Shown: positions 51,728 to 61,037, counted from the first letter of the stretch. The stretch: 64,000 nt of DNA from a bacterium BRH_c32 (GCA_001516025.1 LOEU01000015.1:118836-182835); one strand, 5' to 3'. A program made the numbers and translations. The notes: a model not told the origin generated them from the sequence alone.

Positions 51728-54703
51728 TTAAAAATTAATTTTTATTCCTAAATAAATATCACGCGGCGTATTAAATAATAGCTGATTTGGGAAATTGTCA
51801 TTCGATGGCAATTTTATATTTTCAGCTTTATAATCACCCGGATTATCATTTCCACCTTCTTCAGGAAGATTCAATGATTCTAAATATTCATTATATAATT
51901 TCAAGTAAGGAAGCAGAAGTGACCTTAAGTTTGAATTTAGTTCCTTAACGTTAAACAGGTTATAAACTTCCAGATAAATCACAGTCGAAAGCCCGCCAAT
52001 ATCAACTCCTTTAGACAATCTCATATTTGTGTTTTGATGAGGATTCCATCTCATGTTATTATTAACTCCCGGAAGTCCTTTTGGATTATAGGTAAATGTT
52101 TTACCGCTGCGATATTCGTGAGTAAAATTAAGTACCCAATCACCAAGCAAATCAAAACCAAAAATATCTTTGCCCCAACCTATTGGAGTCTTAAAAGTAA
52201 TATTCCCTAATATTGAATATGCAGCTCCGGGGGTATATTGAGAACTGCTGCTCATTCCCGGAGTCTTTAATACTTCTTCATAGAATACTGCTTGACCGAA
52301 ATCACCGGAGGAAGTAATTAAGTAATCGAAGCTTAAGCTTCCTAAGAAATAATCGCCAACTTTTTTCTCAAAGATTGCTTCGAGACCGCGAGAATCTGCA
52401 TAGTTATCATTTGAATAAGTAGATATCCTATTACCAATTTCAGAATAGTAATCTACCCATTTAACCTGATTAGTAATATTTCTATAAAATCCGGAAACGT
52501 GGAATAAATATTCATTGCCTATCTGCTGTTCAAAACCTAATTCATAAGCGATTGTTCTTTGCGGTTTTAAGTTTGAGTTTTCAATTCTATCATAAAATCC
52601 GCCATATCTTTCTCTTTTATTATAAAGATAATTAACGCCCGGCTCATCATAAAAATGTCCATAATTAAAAAATAGTTTACTCTTTTCACTTATTGGATGC
52701 GAGATACCTATTCTAGGACTTACATAAAGAAATGGCTTTATCCTCTCAGTTGGTACTAAGTATAAGCTATCCACATTGTAGTAATCAGAAAATAAATTCG
52801 TGTAGTAAGTACCTCTTCGATCAGTATAATCTAGTCTTAGACCAAGATTAGCAATCATTCCGCTAAACTCAATTTTATCCTGTGCGTACATAGCCATCTT
52901 AATTGGTATTTGTCTAAATTGATCAAATTTCACTAACGGCGGTGATATTTGAATAAGACCGTGATTCATCTTCATGTCATCATAATTAAATTCCAATCCG
53001 GCTTTTATCTGATGATTGTCATTTATTTGACTTACAATATCAAATCGTGTATTTATTAATGTTTCCTTTGAATAATCTCTTTCTTTACCATGACCGCCAA
53101 GAATAAATGACATGCCGGAAGTTTTAATTCCAAATTCACTTTCTCTTCCGCCGAAATCTCCTCCATTGTAAGGAGTCCATCCATTTTGCGGGTCAATAAA
53201 TCCTACACCTCCCACAGTGAACGCGATATCATTACTTCTTTCCTTTGCATGATTAACGAATGAACGTCTTAATAAATACGATATCTTAAAATCATAAAAA
53301 GTATTTTCTGATATCGCATGAGAGATATTTAGAGCAAATTGATTTCTATAACGATCAGCTATCGAACGCATTGCTTGATAGTATTTAGTTAATGGATATT
53401 GCATACTATATATTGCCTGTTCGGTCGTAGTAACCGAAACCTGCGGAGTATTATATGTTGTACTCGAAAGATTTTGCTGATATGTTCCTTGAAAATTTAC
53501 TTTCATACCTTTAATTGGATTAAAAGTAAGTTTCCAGAACCAGTTCATATCTTCGAAGTGATCTCTTGAAAGAGGAACTGCAAACATATTATATTCATAT
53601 CTCCAACTTGTAAAGAAGCGGAGATTAGCATCTTTACTTATATAATTGAATAATGGAACTGGACCTCCGACAGTTGCTTCAACTATATAATCAGGTTTAT
53701 GTCCATACTCTCTGGGTTTGTGTTGGTATTTCCAAACTTCCTGAGCTTGTTCCGGAGTGAATCCATAAACAGTATCATTAGCGGCAAAGTATTCCCAATA
53801 ACTATCTGGTTTTCCTTCAGCATGAATTCCATCGGGACCGAATAGTGCATCATTGTATCCATAGAGCAACCATTCAGGAGCAGACTTAGGATCAAAAATC
53901 GATTCGCCAAAATGTTTCCTATCTGCCGGACTGTATTTTACGTCTGCGCTAAATGTATATTTTTCAGTTCCATCTTTAGTTACTACGTTAATTACACCTG
54001 AACGAATATTTCCATATTCAGCATTAAACCCACCTGTTAATATCTCGGCAGCTTTAAGAGAACTCATATTGAAATTAGTAAGAGATCCGCTCGACAATGC
54101 TTCGGTAACATTAAGACCATCCACGAATACACCAACACCGGTACCTCCACGTATTGATAATTCATTCGTGATCTGTTCTTGACTATCATTCGTCTTTGGT
54201 TTATAAACTGTACCGGGTTGAAGATTCAATAGATTATTGAAATCGATTACAGGCATCGTCTCCACTTCCGATATTTCAATGTCTCTTTTGCTCGACGATA
54301 CATCAAGCGCAATCGGAGGTCTGGTAGCTCTTACAATGATTTCCTTTTGTAATGCTATCGATGTACTTTGCATTTCTACATGTAAATCGGTAGTCCTATC
54401 AATTATTATTTTTACGTTTTCCACTATTACAGTTTGGTAACCTATATAAGAAAACTTAACACTATACGTGCCGGGAGTCAGTCCTAAGATTGTAAACTTT
54501 CCGTCAACATCGGAAGCAGTTCCGCGCTGTGAACCGATAACCATAATATTAACGCCAATTAGCGCCTCGCCGGTTCCGGCATCTTTTACTGTTCCGACAA
54601 TTTTTCCGGAATTAGCCGCCAATAATAAAGTGTGGTTTACAAGTAAAAATAATATGATATAAATTATTTTTGTATAACGTTTAGTTCTACAATGATTTGC
54701 CAT
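51728..54703 (-). CDS. TonB-dependent receptor of amino-sugar locus
   Basis: About 991 residues from the ATG at 54703, chosen because GAGTG precedes it by eight bases and it begins with a basic signal peptide (MANHCRTKRYTKIIYIILFLLV); the ATG at 54733 lies at the edge of a terminator T-run without a ribosome-binding site. Parts: carboxypeptidase-regulatory-like domain (GKIVGTVKDAGTGEALIGVNI), plug (NELSIRGGTGVGVFVDGLNV, FNAEYGNIRSGVINVVTKDG), barrel ending YLGIKINF. Same receptor type as at 19777 and, like it, without SusD. Leads locus 2. Confidence 0.9.
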   Translation of the reverse strand: MANHCRTKRYTKIIYIILFLLVNHTLLLAANSGKIVGTVKDAGTGEALIGVNIMVIGSQRGTASDVDGKFTILGLTPGTYSVKFSYIGYQTVIVENVKIIIDRTTDLHVEMQSTSIALQKEIIVRATRPPIALDVSSSKRDIEISEVETMPVIDFNNLLNLQPGTVYKPKTNDSQEQITNELSIRGGTGVGVFVDGLNVTEALSSGSLTNFNMSSLKAAEILTGGFNAEYGNIRSGVINVVTKDGTEKYTFSADVKYSPADRKHFGESIFDPKSAPEWLLYGYNDALFGPDGIHAEGKPDSYWEYFAANDTVYGFTPEQAQEVWKYQHKPREYGHKPDYIVEATVGGPVPLFNYISKDANLRFFTSWRYEYNMFAVPLSRDHFEDMNWFWKLTFNPIKGMKVNFQGTYQQNLSSTTYNTPQVSVTTTEQAIYSMQYPLTKYYQAMRSIADRYRNQFALNISHAISENTFYDFKISYLLRRSFVNHAKERSNDIAFTVGGVGFIDPQNGWTPYNGGDFGGRESEFGIKTSGMSFILGGHGKERDYSKETLINTRFDIVSQINDNHQIKAGLEFNYDDMKMNHGLIQISPPLVKFDQFRQIPIKMAMYAQDKIEFSGMIANLGLRLDYTDRRGTYYTNLFSDYYNVDSLYLVPTERIKPFLYVSPRIGISHPISEKSKLFFNYGHFYDEPGVNYLYNKRERYGGFYDRIENSNLKPQRTIAYELGFEQQIGNEYLFHVSGFYRNITNQVKWVDYYSEIGNRISTYSNDNYADSRGLEAIFEKKVGDYFLGSLSFDYLITSSGDFGQAVFYEEVLKTPGMSSSSQYTPGAAYSILGNITFKTPIGWGKDIFGFDLLGDWVLNFTHEYRSGKTFTYNPKGLPGVNNNMRWNPHQNTNMRLSKGVDIGGLSTVIYLEVYNLFNVKELNSNLRSLLLPYLKLYNEYLESLNLPEEGGNDNPGDYKAENIKLPSNDNFPNQLLFNTPRDIYLGIKINF

Positions 54704-54744
54704 TTTCAAGCACTCATTAAATTTAAAATTCATTAAAAAATAGA

Positions 54745-54773
54745 TGTGAGACCCAATTTAGATGGGTCTCACA
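54745..54773 (-). terminator. Terminator between tandem-CBM gene and second TonB receptor
   Basis: TGTGAGACCCA and TGGGTCTCACA form an 11-bp perfect stem with a 7-base loop, followed on the minus strand by TATTTTTTA. It lies 9 bases after the stop at 54783 and ends about 40 bases before the chosen receptor start, so receptor transcription relies on read-through or on a promoter not recognised. Confidence 0.8.
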
Positions 54774-54782
54774 GAATAACAA

Positions 54783-57161
54783 TTACTTAATCAATAACAT
54801 CTTTTTAGCTGACATAAATGAACCAACCTGAATTCTATAAATATACATTCCGCTTGCAAGTTCTTTAGCATTAAAAGTAACTTGATGGCTTCCTGCCGGT
54901 TTATTTTCATTTACTAATGAAGCCACTTCTTGTCCAATCATATTATATACCTTTAAGGTTACATTTCCTTCACGAGGTATATTATAATGAATCTTGGTTG
55001 TAGGATTGAACGGATTCGGATAGTTCTGGCTTAATTCGTATCTCGTTGGTATAGTTTCATAATCTTCAATACCTGTTCCGGGATCGTTAGTAATTTCTAA
55101 TCTTACATCATCAACTCCATAAGAAGCTTCAGGAGCACCATCGGCTGCATGAATTACAATTACACCCTGAATAAATGCAGTTCCTTCAGGCAATTTTTGT
55201 TCATTTGAATATTGTGCCCATTCAGATGTAACTGTGTCAGGGTAAATTTCCCATGACTTGAATGTTGCACCTGTAACACTCTTAGCAGATATTTTTAATG
55301 CTGCATAATTAGCACCCGGGAAAGCAGGTGAAAGATCTTTAAAATATGAGCTTAGTTTCCAAGTCTGTCCTTCTTTTGCAGGGAAAGCATTTTGATACAA
55401 GAGATAATATCCGCCTGCAGTACTTGTAATTTTTGCCCAATTGATTCCGCTATGTGCAGTAGCCATATCACTCTTAAATTCAATACTTGCACCTGTCTGA
55501 GCATAACCGATCCAACCAACCGGAACACCTTTATCATTAGCTCCGGCTTCAAAACCGGGATTAGCAAATAAGTTTGTAGTATCTGCAACGGTTTCCACTA
55601 ATTCTAATCTCACATCATCAATTCCATAAGCTGCTTCAGGAGCACCATCAGCACCATGAACAACAATTGTTGCCTGCATAAATGCAGCACCTTCAGGCAT
55701 TGTTTGTTTATTAGAGAATTTCTTCCAATATGAAGGGACGCTATCTTGGAATATTTCATAATTTAAGAAAGTTGCACCTGTAACACTCTTAATAGCAATT
55801 TTTAATGCTGCATAACAAGCACCCGGATATGCCGGAGAAACATCTTTTAAGAATGCACTGAAATCCCATACATCACCGGGCTTTGTGGCAATCTTATCTA
55901 AGTATAGAAGATAGTATCCGCCTTGAGTACTTGTTGCTTTTACCCAATTAGAACCGTTTAATGCTGTAGAAGATTTATTTACCACCTCCATACTTGCACC
56001 GGTCTGAGGATAACCTAACCAGCCGATCGGTATTCCTTTATCTGTTACTCCATTTTCAAATCCCGGATTAGTAACATAATTTGGGAATGTAGATGCTACT
56101 TCATTATCATGTATCATTTTCAATTTAACATTATCAAAACCATAAGCTGCTTCAGGAGCACCGTCTGCGGCGTGAACAACAATAACAGCTTGAATTAAAC
56201 CGGTATTAGCGGGCATGGTTTGAATATTAGAAAACTCTCCCCACATTCCTTTAACGCTATCTTGATATATTTCCCAAGCTTTAATATTAGCACCTGCAGC
56301 TGTTTTTGCTGTAATTTTAAGTGCTGCAAATACTGCTCCGGGATTAGCCGGAGAAAGATCTTTTATAAATGAACTAAATTCATAAGTTTCGCCTGCTTTT
56401 GCCGGAAATGTGTTTTGATATAAAAGATAATATCCTCCCAATGTACTTGTTAATTTCACCCAAGTTTCGCCTGAAACTGCGTTATTATCTTTCATTACTT
56501 CTAATTTAGCACCCGTCTGCGCATAACCAATCCAATCTGCCGGAACTCCCGTGGCTGCTAAAGTATCTTCAAAACTGAAATTAGCTATTAAATTAGTTGT
56601 GTCTGCTTTAGGCACCAGTTCTAATCTTACATCATCAACTCCATATGCTGTTTCGGCTGAATTATCTGGAGGATTAACTACAATAGTTGCTTGAATAAAT
56701 GCAGCACCTTCAGGCATCGTTTGACGGTTTGAGAATTTTTTCCAATCTCCCGTTACACCCTCTTGAAATACTTCATAATTCAAAAAAGTTGCACCGGTTA
56801 CACTTTTTATTGCAATCTTTAGTGCTGCATAATTACCTGCCGCAGGTGCAGGAGAAACGTCTTTTAAGAATGCACTAAAATCCCAAACATCTCCTTCTTT
56901 AGTTTCTACTTTATCCAAGTATAACAGATAATATCCGCCTGTTGCACTTGTAAGCTTCACCCAATTATCGCCACTATGTGCTGTGGCCGCATCAGTCATT
57001 AATGCTAAGCTTGCTCCGGTTTGAGGATATCCCAACCAGCCGTTAGGAATTCCTTTATCTGTCAACCCCCCTTCAAAACTTGGGTTAGTTATAATATTTT
57101 GACCGAACAATAATACCGGGAAGAAACAAAGACTGAACAATAACATTTGTAACTTTTTCAT
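54783..57161 (-). CDS. Surface protein with four tandem carbohydrate-binding-like domains, T9SS tail
   Basis: A 792-residue protein: signal peptide 1-21; four copies of a domain of about 165-170 residues (22-189, 190-358, 359-529, 530-691), each with NPSFE/NPGFE at the start, a WLGYPQTGA or WIGYAQTGA strand, GGYYLLY and an ending YGVDDVRLEL, in the style of the CBM4/9/16 group; sorting domain with LSQNYPNPFNPTTKI at the end. Copies 1 and 3 are alike and copies 2 and 4 are alike, so a two-domain unit was duplicated. No catalytic residues are obvious. Likely an abundant surface protein that holds polysaccharide near the cell. Ribosome-binding site GGGAG. Confidence 0.82.
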   Translation of the reverse strand: MKKLQMLLFSLCFFPVLLFGQNIITNPSFEGGLTDKGIPNGWLGYPQTGASLALMTDAATAHSGDNWVKLTSATGGYYLLYLDKVETKEGDVWDFSAFLKDVSPAPAAGNYAALKIAIKSVTGATFLNYEVFQEGVTGDWKKFSNRQTMPEGAAFIQATIVVNPPDNSAETAYGVDDVRLELVPKADTTNLIANFSFEDTLAATGVPADWIGYAQTGAKLEVMKDNNAVSGETWVKLTSTLGGYYLLYQNTFPAKAGETYEFSSFIKDLSPANPGAVFAALKITAKTAAGANIKAWEIYQDSVKGMWGEFSNIQTMPANTGLIQAVIVVHAADGAPEAAYGFDNVKLKMIHDNEVASTFPNYVTNPGFENGVTDKGIPIGWLGYPQTGASMEVVNKSSTALNGSNWVKATSTQGGYYLLYLDKIATKPGDVWDFSAFLKDVSPAYPGACYAALKIAIKSVTGATFLNYEIFQDSVPSYWKKFSNKQTMPEGAAFMQATIVVHGADGAPEAAYGIDDVRLELVETVADTTNLFANPGFEAGANDKGVPVGWIGYAQTGASIEFKSDMATAHSGINWAKITSTAGGYYLLYQNAFPAKEGQTWKLSSYFKDLSPAFPGANYAALKISAKSVTGATFKSWEIYPDTVTSEWAQYSNEQKLPEGTAFIQGVIVIHAADGAPEASYGVDDVRLEITNDPGTGIEDYETIPTRYELSQNYPNPFNPTTKIHYNIPREGNVTLKVYNMIGQEVASLVNENKPAGSHQVTFNAKELASGMYIYRIQVGSFMSAKKMLLIK
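55089..57098 (-). repeat. Four tandem CBM-like coding repeats, A-B-A-B order
   Basis: Repeats at 56595-57098 (A), 56088-56594 (B), 55575-56087 (A), 55089-55574 (B). A copies share DKVETK/DKIATK, VWDFSAFLKDVSP and FLNYE; B copies share QNTFPAK/QNAFPAK, a KDLSP strand and WEIY. Confidence 0.8.
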
Positions 57162-57291
57162 TAAAAATCTCCCATTTTCTGCATGTAATGTGTTTTCGGT
57201 TTTTAAATGAATTTTATAAACATCACACTATTTTAATATTTCAATTAACTATTTACTTATCTATAAATGGATACTTTTATATTAATAGGAA

Positions 57292-57330
57292 CTAAGGAGA
57301 ATGAATTGAAATTCAATCCATTCTCCTTAG
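57292..57330 (-). terminator. Terminator after triple-domain surface protein gene
   Basis: CTAAGGAGAATG and CATTCTCCTTAG form a perfect 12-bp stem; inside it ATTGAA/TTCAAT can pair further with one mismatch between. It lies 12 bases after the stop at 57343 and is followed on the minus strand by TTCCTATTAATATAAAAG, a poor T-run. It separates the two surface-protein genes. Confidence 0.7.
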
Positions 57331-57342
57331 GACTATGAGAAA

Positions 57343-59535
57343 CTATTTAAGCAATATCATTTTCTTTGTATTTACGAATGACCCTGCTTGGATCTGGAAG
57401 AAATAAACTCCGCTTGATAATTTAGAGCCATTAAAGTTTACTTGATATTTTCCGGTTTTTTGATTTTCATTTACCAAAGTAGAAACTACCTGACCAAGAA
57501 TATTGAATACTCTAAGAGTAACAAATTCCGGATTAGATAGAGCGTATTCAATCTTAGTTGTAGGGTTAAATGGGTTAGGATAGTTTTGTGATAAACTATA
57601 ACTAACCGGCATAGTATCTTGATACTCATTTTCTACGTCTGTTACAATTGTGCTTTGTGAGAATTGATCCACACCTTCTAATTTATCTATTACAATTGTA
57701 TATTCTGTCGAGGTAGCTTGAGGATTTCTTACATAGAATCTAATCTGATCAATATTAGCTAAATCACCTTTCAACTGTTCATTTGTACCAACGTTTGTTG
57801 AAAAGATTGGGTTGTCAGTATTATTTCCTAAATACCTGAAACCGCCAACTGAATCAGCTTTAAACATAACACCTACATGAGTCCAACCTGTATTCTTAAG
57901 TGTAAATGGTGCACTTTCCCACATCTCATTACCGTTCATTAATCTTAATACAATAGTATTATCGGAACCATCACCCTTTAACCAATATTGCATTCCTGCT
58001 TTAAGAGCGGAGAAATTTAATCCAGGTAAAATATTTCTTTTTCTTACTGCTGTATATCCATTCGCTCCATTATAAGTAATAGCCATCGATTTAGTACCGC
58101 TTTTAACTTCTGTTTCATTTAGCGCCAAGCCGACGCTACCAGTACCAAATTGATTCCAAGCTGTTTTTAAATTGTCTGAATCAGAATAATTTTCAAAATC
58201 ATCTGCATTTTCTGGAGCTAATGGAGGGAAATTATCTACTGCGTATAAACCATCTATACAAATTGATCTTCTAACAGAATCTATATATGCAGGATGTGGT
58301 TCATTTATGTATGGTGGTATAGGTGAATTGAAAAATCTCTTATCGATTCTTACTTCCATCAGCATATCTAAGCTTGCTCTTAATTGCTCGTTAGTGCCCG
58401 GATTACCATCCCAAACTGTTAAATCGGGATTATTGCCCAACCAACGAAAACCGTTAGTTCCACTAATTTTAAAAGGAATAGTAACTTGATGCCAATTAGT
58501 ATCTTCTAATGATATCCAATTAGAACCCCAGAAATTATTCTGTGCATCTTGCAATCTAAAGAAGAATAAATCTTTAGTACCATCACCTTTTAAAATAAAT
58601 TGAATACCGCCATTTTCGCCAACTGCTCCAAGTTTAGGAATTTTGTACAATACTTGTCTGCTTCTAAAAGCAACACCCCAAGTAGTTCTTTCTTCAGTTT
58701 GGAAAATCCACGCTGCATTTTTATATCCTTCGGGAGCTTGAGCAGTTCTTCCTAATTCATAATCTAAGGTTCCGTAACCGAATCCCTGCCATTTAGTAAT
58801 GAAATCCACAGAAGATACATACTCTTCATAATCAGCGATTTTAATTGCATTTACTCCATGAGGAGGCATAAAATCTACCGCACGAAAATCATCAAAATAA
58901 ATTCTCTTTGGTGTTGGATCAGCTTTATCTGGATTATCCACCAGGATTTGGAAGCGAGTAATTGAAGCCATACTTGCTGCTAACTGTTCTTCTGTTTCTT
59001 CGTAACCACCCTTGTTATCCCATAAATGAAGTCCATAATATCCTTCTTTATCAAGTATGAATGGAACATAAACGATATGCCAGTTTGTATCTTTAAGCGA
59101 AATTGCCTGTGATCTCCATATAGCATAAGAATCAGCATTTTTTTCGTTATAAAGTCTCATTCTAATAATATTATTAGTGCCATCACCTTTTAGATAAAAT
59201 TGAACTCCGGCTTTTGTAGAGCTTAAATTCAAAGGGAAAAATGTTTCGTCAGTAACTTTTCTTTCTGCTACTCCGCCCCAAGCACTAGTCTCAGAACTAT
59301 AAACGTATTTAAAATATTTTGTGCCACCGGGTGCAGCTTTTGGCATTGTATCAGTTACAACTTCAAAATCTTTTGAAGCAGTACCGAATACTCTCCATTT
59401 TGCACCTAATTCTGAATTAGTGGTGTAGCTTTCAAAATTTTCAAGAACTTTTGTTTGTGCTTTACTATCAATTATTGAAAGTAAGAAAATAGACGCTGTG
59501 GTAACTGCCAGAAAAAGTAGTTTTTTTTTGTTCAT
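57343..59535 (-). CDS. Surface protein with three tandem CBM11/CIA30-like domains, T9SS tail
   Basis: A 730-residue protein: signal peptide 1-27; three copies of a beta-sandwich of about 200 residues (28-230, 231-442, 443-about 640), each with an opening ENFESY/ADYEEY/DDFENY, a central FYLKGDGTNN/FILKGDGTKD/YWLKGDGSDN and a LxDTNWH or LKNTGWTH strand followed by an EQL helix; sorting domain LSQNYPNPFNPTTKI at the end. This fits CBM11 or CIA30-type glycan-binding modules. Own promoter (59648-59676) and ribosome-binding site GGAG; own terminator. Probably binds a beta-glucan or other polysaccharide at the surface; no hydrolase domain is attached. Confidence 0.8.
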   Translation of the reverse strand: MNKKKLLFLAVTTASIFLLSIIDSKAQTKVLENFESYTTNSELGAKWRVFGTASKDFEVVTDTMPKAAPGGTKYFKYVYSSETSAWGGVAERKVTDETFFPLNLSSTKAGVQFYLKGDGTNNIIRMRLYNEKNADSYAIWRSQAISLKDTNWHIVYVPFILDKEGYYGLHLWDNKGGYEETEEQLAASMASITRFQILVDNPDKADPTPKRIYFDDFRAVDFMPPHGVNAIKIADYEEYVSSVDFITKWQGFGYGTLDYELGRTAQAPEGYKNAAWIFQTEERTTWGVAFRSRQVLYKIPKLGAVGENGGIQFILKGDGTKDLFFFRLQDAQNNFWGSNWISLEDTNWHQVTIPFKISGTNGFRWLGNNPDLTVWDGNPGTNEQLRASLDMLMEVRIDKRFFNSPIPPYINEPHPAYIDSVRRSICIDGLYAVDNFPPLAPENADDFENYSDSDNLKTAWNQFGTGSVGLALNETEVKSGTKSMAITYNGANGYTAVRKRNILPGLNFSALKAGMQYWLKGDGSDNTIVLRLMNGNEMWESAPFTLKNTGWTHVGVMFKADSVGGFRYLGNNTDNPIFSTNVGTNEQLKGDLANIDQIRFYVRNPQATSTEYTIVIDKLEGVDQFSQSTIVTDVENEYQDTMPVSYSLSQNYPNPFNPTTKIEYALSNPEFVTLRVFNILGQVVSTLVNENQKTGKYQVNFNGSKLSSGVYFFQIQAGSFVNTKKMILLK
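57616..59454 (-). repeat. Three tandem CBM11-like coding repeats
   Basis: The LKGDGT/S motif recurs once in each of three units of about 200 codons. The units are much more diverged than those of the neighbouring 792-residue protein, so this duplication is older. Confidence 0.7.
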
Positions 59536-59647
59536 TTAATTTTCTCCATTTTCTTTATGAATGTTTTTTAAGAATAGATATAAGGTATTTCTTAAAAATT
59601 TTTGGAAATTATAGTCCCTTGTAAATAATTATTATTACTTTAGAAAT

Positions 59648-59676
59648 AAGATAGCACATTTCAATAGTTTTGTCAA
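59648..59676 (-). promoter_or_regulatory. Sigma70-like promoter of triple-CBM gene
   Basis: On the minus strand TTGACA (59671-59676) and TATCTT (59648-59653) are 17 bases apart, about 110 bases before the start at 59535. It is the best promoter match seen in the window and implies a leader of about 105 bases. Confidence 0.6.
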
Positions 59677-59798
59677 TAACTTTTTATATTAATTATAATA
59701 AGTCAGTTCATTATTTAACGATATGTCGCATAATTATAATATATTATTTAATTACTAAGAATTTGAATCGTCTCTAAAATTATGTTTGATTTGCCCAT

Positions 59799-59812
59799 TT
59801 TTGAGCTCAAAA
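59799..59812. promoter_or_regulatory. Perfect 14-bp palindrome upstream of promoter
   Basis: TTTTGAGCTCAAAA is a perfect palindrome, 123 bases upstream of the -35 of the triple-CBM promoter and 87 bases from the TspO-like gene stop. It could be a regulator site; nothing else explains it. In the 363-base gap 59536-59898 I otherwise see only the promoter and the terminator. Confidence 0.3.
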
Positions 59813-59851
59813 TGAAATTTTTTATGTGAGTGAAATGATAACGAGAAAAGA

Positions 59852-59884
59852 CCTTATCTATATAATGTTGTTATATAGATAAGG
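59852..59884 (-). terminator. Terminator after TspO-like gene
   Basis: CCTTATCTATATAA and TTATATAGATAAGG form a perfect 14-bp stem with a 5-base loop, 14 bases after the stop at 59899, followed on the minus strand by TCTTTTCTCG. Confidence 0.75.
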
Positions 59885-59898
59885 CATAGAAAATAATT

Positions 59899-60696
59899 TT
59901 AATTATTCTGAAGTTTCTGCATCTTAAAGACAAGAATCCCTATCCCAACAACCAAAGAGATTATGCATAATATAATAGTAGCTATTACATAAGGATACTC
60001 GCCATTGAATCCATTGGCAGCTAGGTGCTTATATAAAATTCCGCCATAAGCCCAAATAAATACTAAAAGATAAGCACCACATTGATCTTTAAGTGCTCGC
60101 ATATTACCAATCACCGCACCTACTATTAATATAACAATTACCCATACCCAATCTTGAATACCAAAACCATTCCATCCCATACTTACCAAAAATGCTGTTA
60201 TATTTGCAATAGTTGCTATGGTTATCCAACCGAAATAAACACCGAACGGCATTTTGATACAGACTTTTTCTGCTTTTGTAAAAGAAAGAGTATTCACAAT
60301 ATCCGCAACTCGGATAAGACTCAATAAAAAACCGAGCATTAATAAAACAGATACACCGACAAATCGGAAATGCCAAGCAAAAATCCATGAGGCATTAATA
60401 AGCGATGTGATAATGAATAATAACGCGATATTATCGATTTTCTCTTTTTTAATTGAGTCAAGAATTTTAGAAGAAGCAACTATATAATAGATTAGAAATA
60501 CTAAGAGTAAAAGATATATAATTCCCCAAATGGAGAATGTAAAACCGACAGGAGTAAAAAGATTAGGATACATATCCGATAATTCGCCTGTTGTATAGCC
60601 GTTGAGAGGCAAAGCATTTGCAAGATAATTGGCTATGATCATAACGATATAAGAAAGTGCGGCGAAGATTTTGAGATACAAACTTTTTGTTTTCAT
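59899..60696 (-). CDS. TspO/MBR-related multi-helix membrane protein
   Basis: A 265-residue protein with about seven or eight helices. The N-terminal half has the wording of tryptophan-rich TspO relatives: ANYLANALPLNGYTTGELSDMYPNLFTPVGFTFSIWGIIYLLL, then SWIFAWHFRFVGVSVLLML. It is longer than the five-helix TspO core. Related proteins bind tetrapyrroles or act as stress sensors, but no function can be assigned here. Single-gene unit with a terminator; not part of the polysaccharide loci. Confidence 0.75.
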   Translation of the reverse strand: MKTKSLYLKIFAALSYIVMIIANYLANALPLNGYTTGELSDMYPNLFTPVGFTFSIWGIIYLLLLVFLIYYIVASSKILDSIKKEKIDNIALLFIITSLINASWIFAWHFRFVGVSVLLMLGFLLSLIRVADIVNTLSFTKAEKVCIKMPFGVYFGWITIATIANITAFLVSMGWNGFGIQDWVWVIVILIVGAVIGNMRALKDQCGAYLLVFIWAYGGILYKHLAANGFNGEYPYVIATIILCIISLVVGIGILVFKMQKLQNN

Positions 60697-60844
60697 AGTC
60701 CTCCAAATTTAATATTAGAATTGCCGGATTAATAGATGGCTTATATTGCTAAAACCTCACACCCGCAATATTGCCACATTTTAGAATAGACAATAAAGAA
60801 AATAAAAATATCGAGTAATTTAATCAAATGATTTATTCTTTACG

Positions 60845-61037
60845 TTATTCCTTAACCTGTCGTAAATACTTAGTCGTTGAAACTCCTCTTGAGCTATATA
60901 TTATTGTTACTGCTTTTCCATTAACTGCTACAATCTTAGATGTAATATATTTCTTAAAAATTACGGTATCCCCATTAGCGTCCACAACAGTAATCCTATA
61001 TCATAGATAAGAAAAGAAGAGTCATCTGCTTTTTCAT
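60845..61037 (-). pseudogene. Small secreted-protein gene with an apparent frameshift
   Basis: An ATG at 61037 behind AAGGGAC opens MKKQMTLLFLSMI, a signal-peptide start, which meets TAG after 13 codons. In the next frame, beginning about there, an open stretch of roughly 50 codons reads RITVVDANGDTVIFKK and on to TTKYLRQVKE with a TAA at 60845. The amino-acid composition is protein-like and the total of 193 bases is off by one from a whole number of codons. One extra or two missing bases would join the parts. It may be a decayed gene, a sequencing error or chance. The rest of the 558-base gap 60697-61254 shows only the terminator at 61176-61213. Confidence 0.35.

Noticed and set aside
54704..54733. 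Receptor start at ATG 54733
   Set aside because: It lies on the T-run of a terminator without a ribosome-binding site; 54703 has GAGTG and starts a proper signal peptide.
60828..61010. Plus-strand 60-codon frame in the 558-base gap
   Set aside because: It is the complement of the protein-like minus-strand reading described as a frameshifted gene and has no ribosome-binding site.
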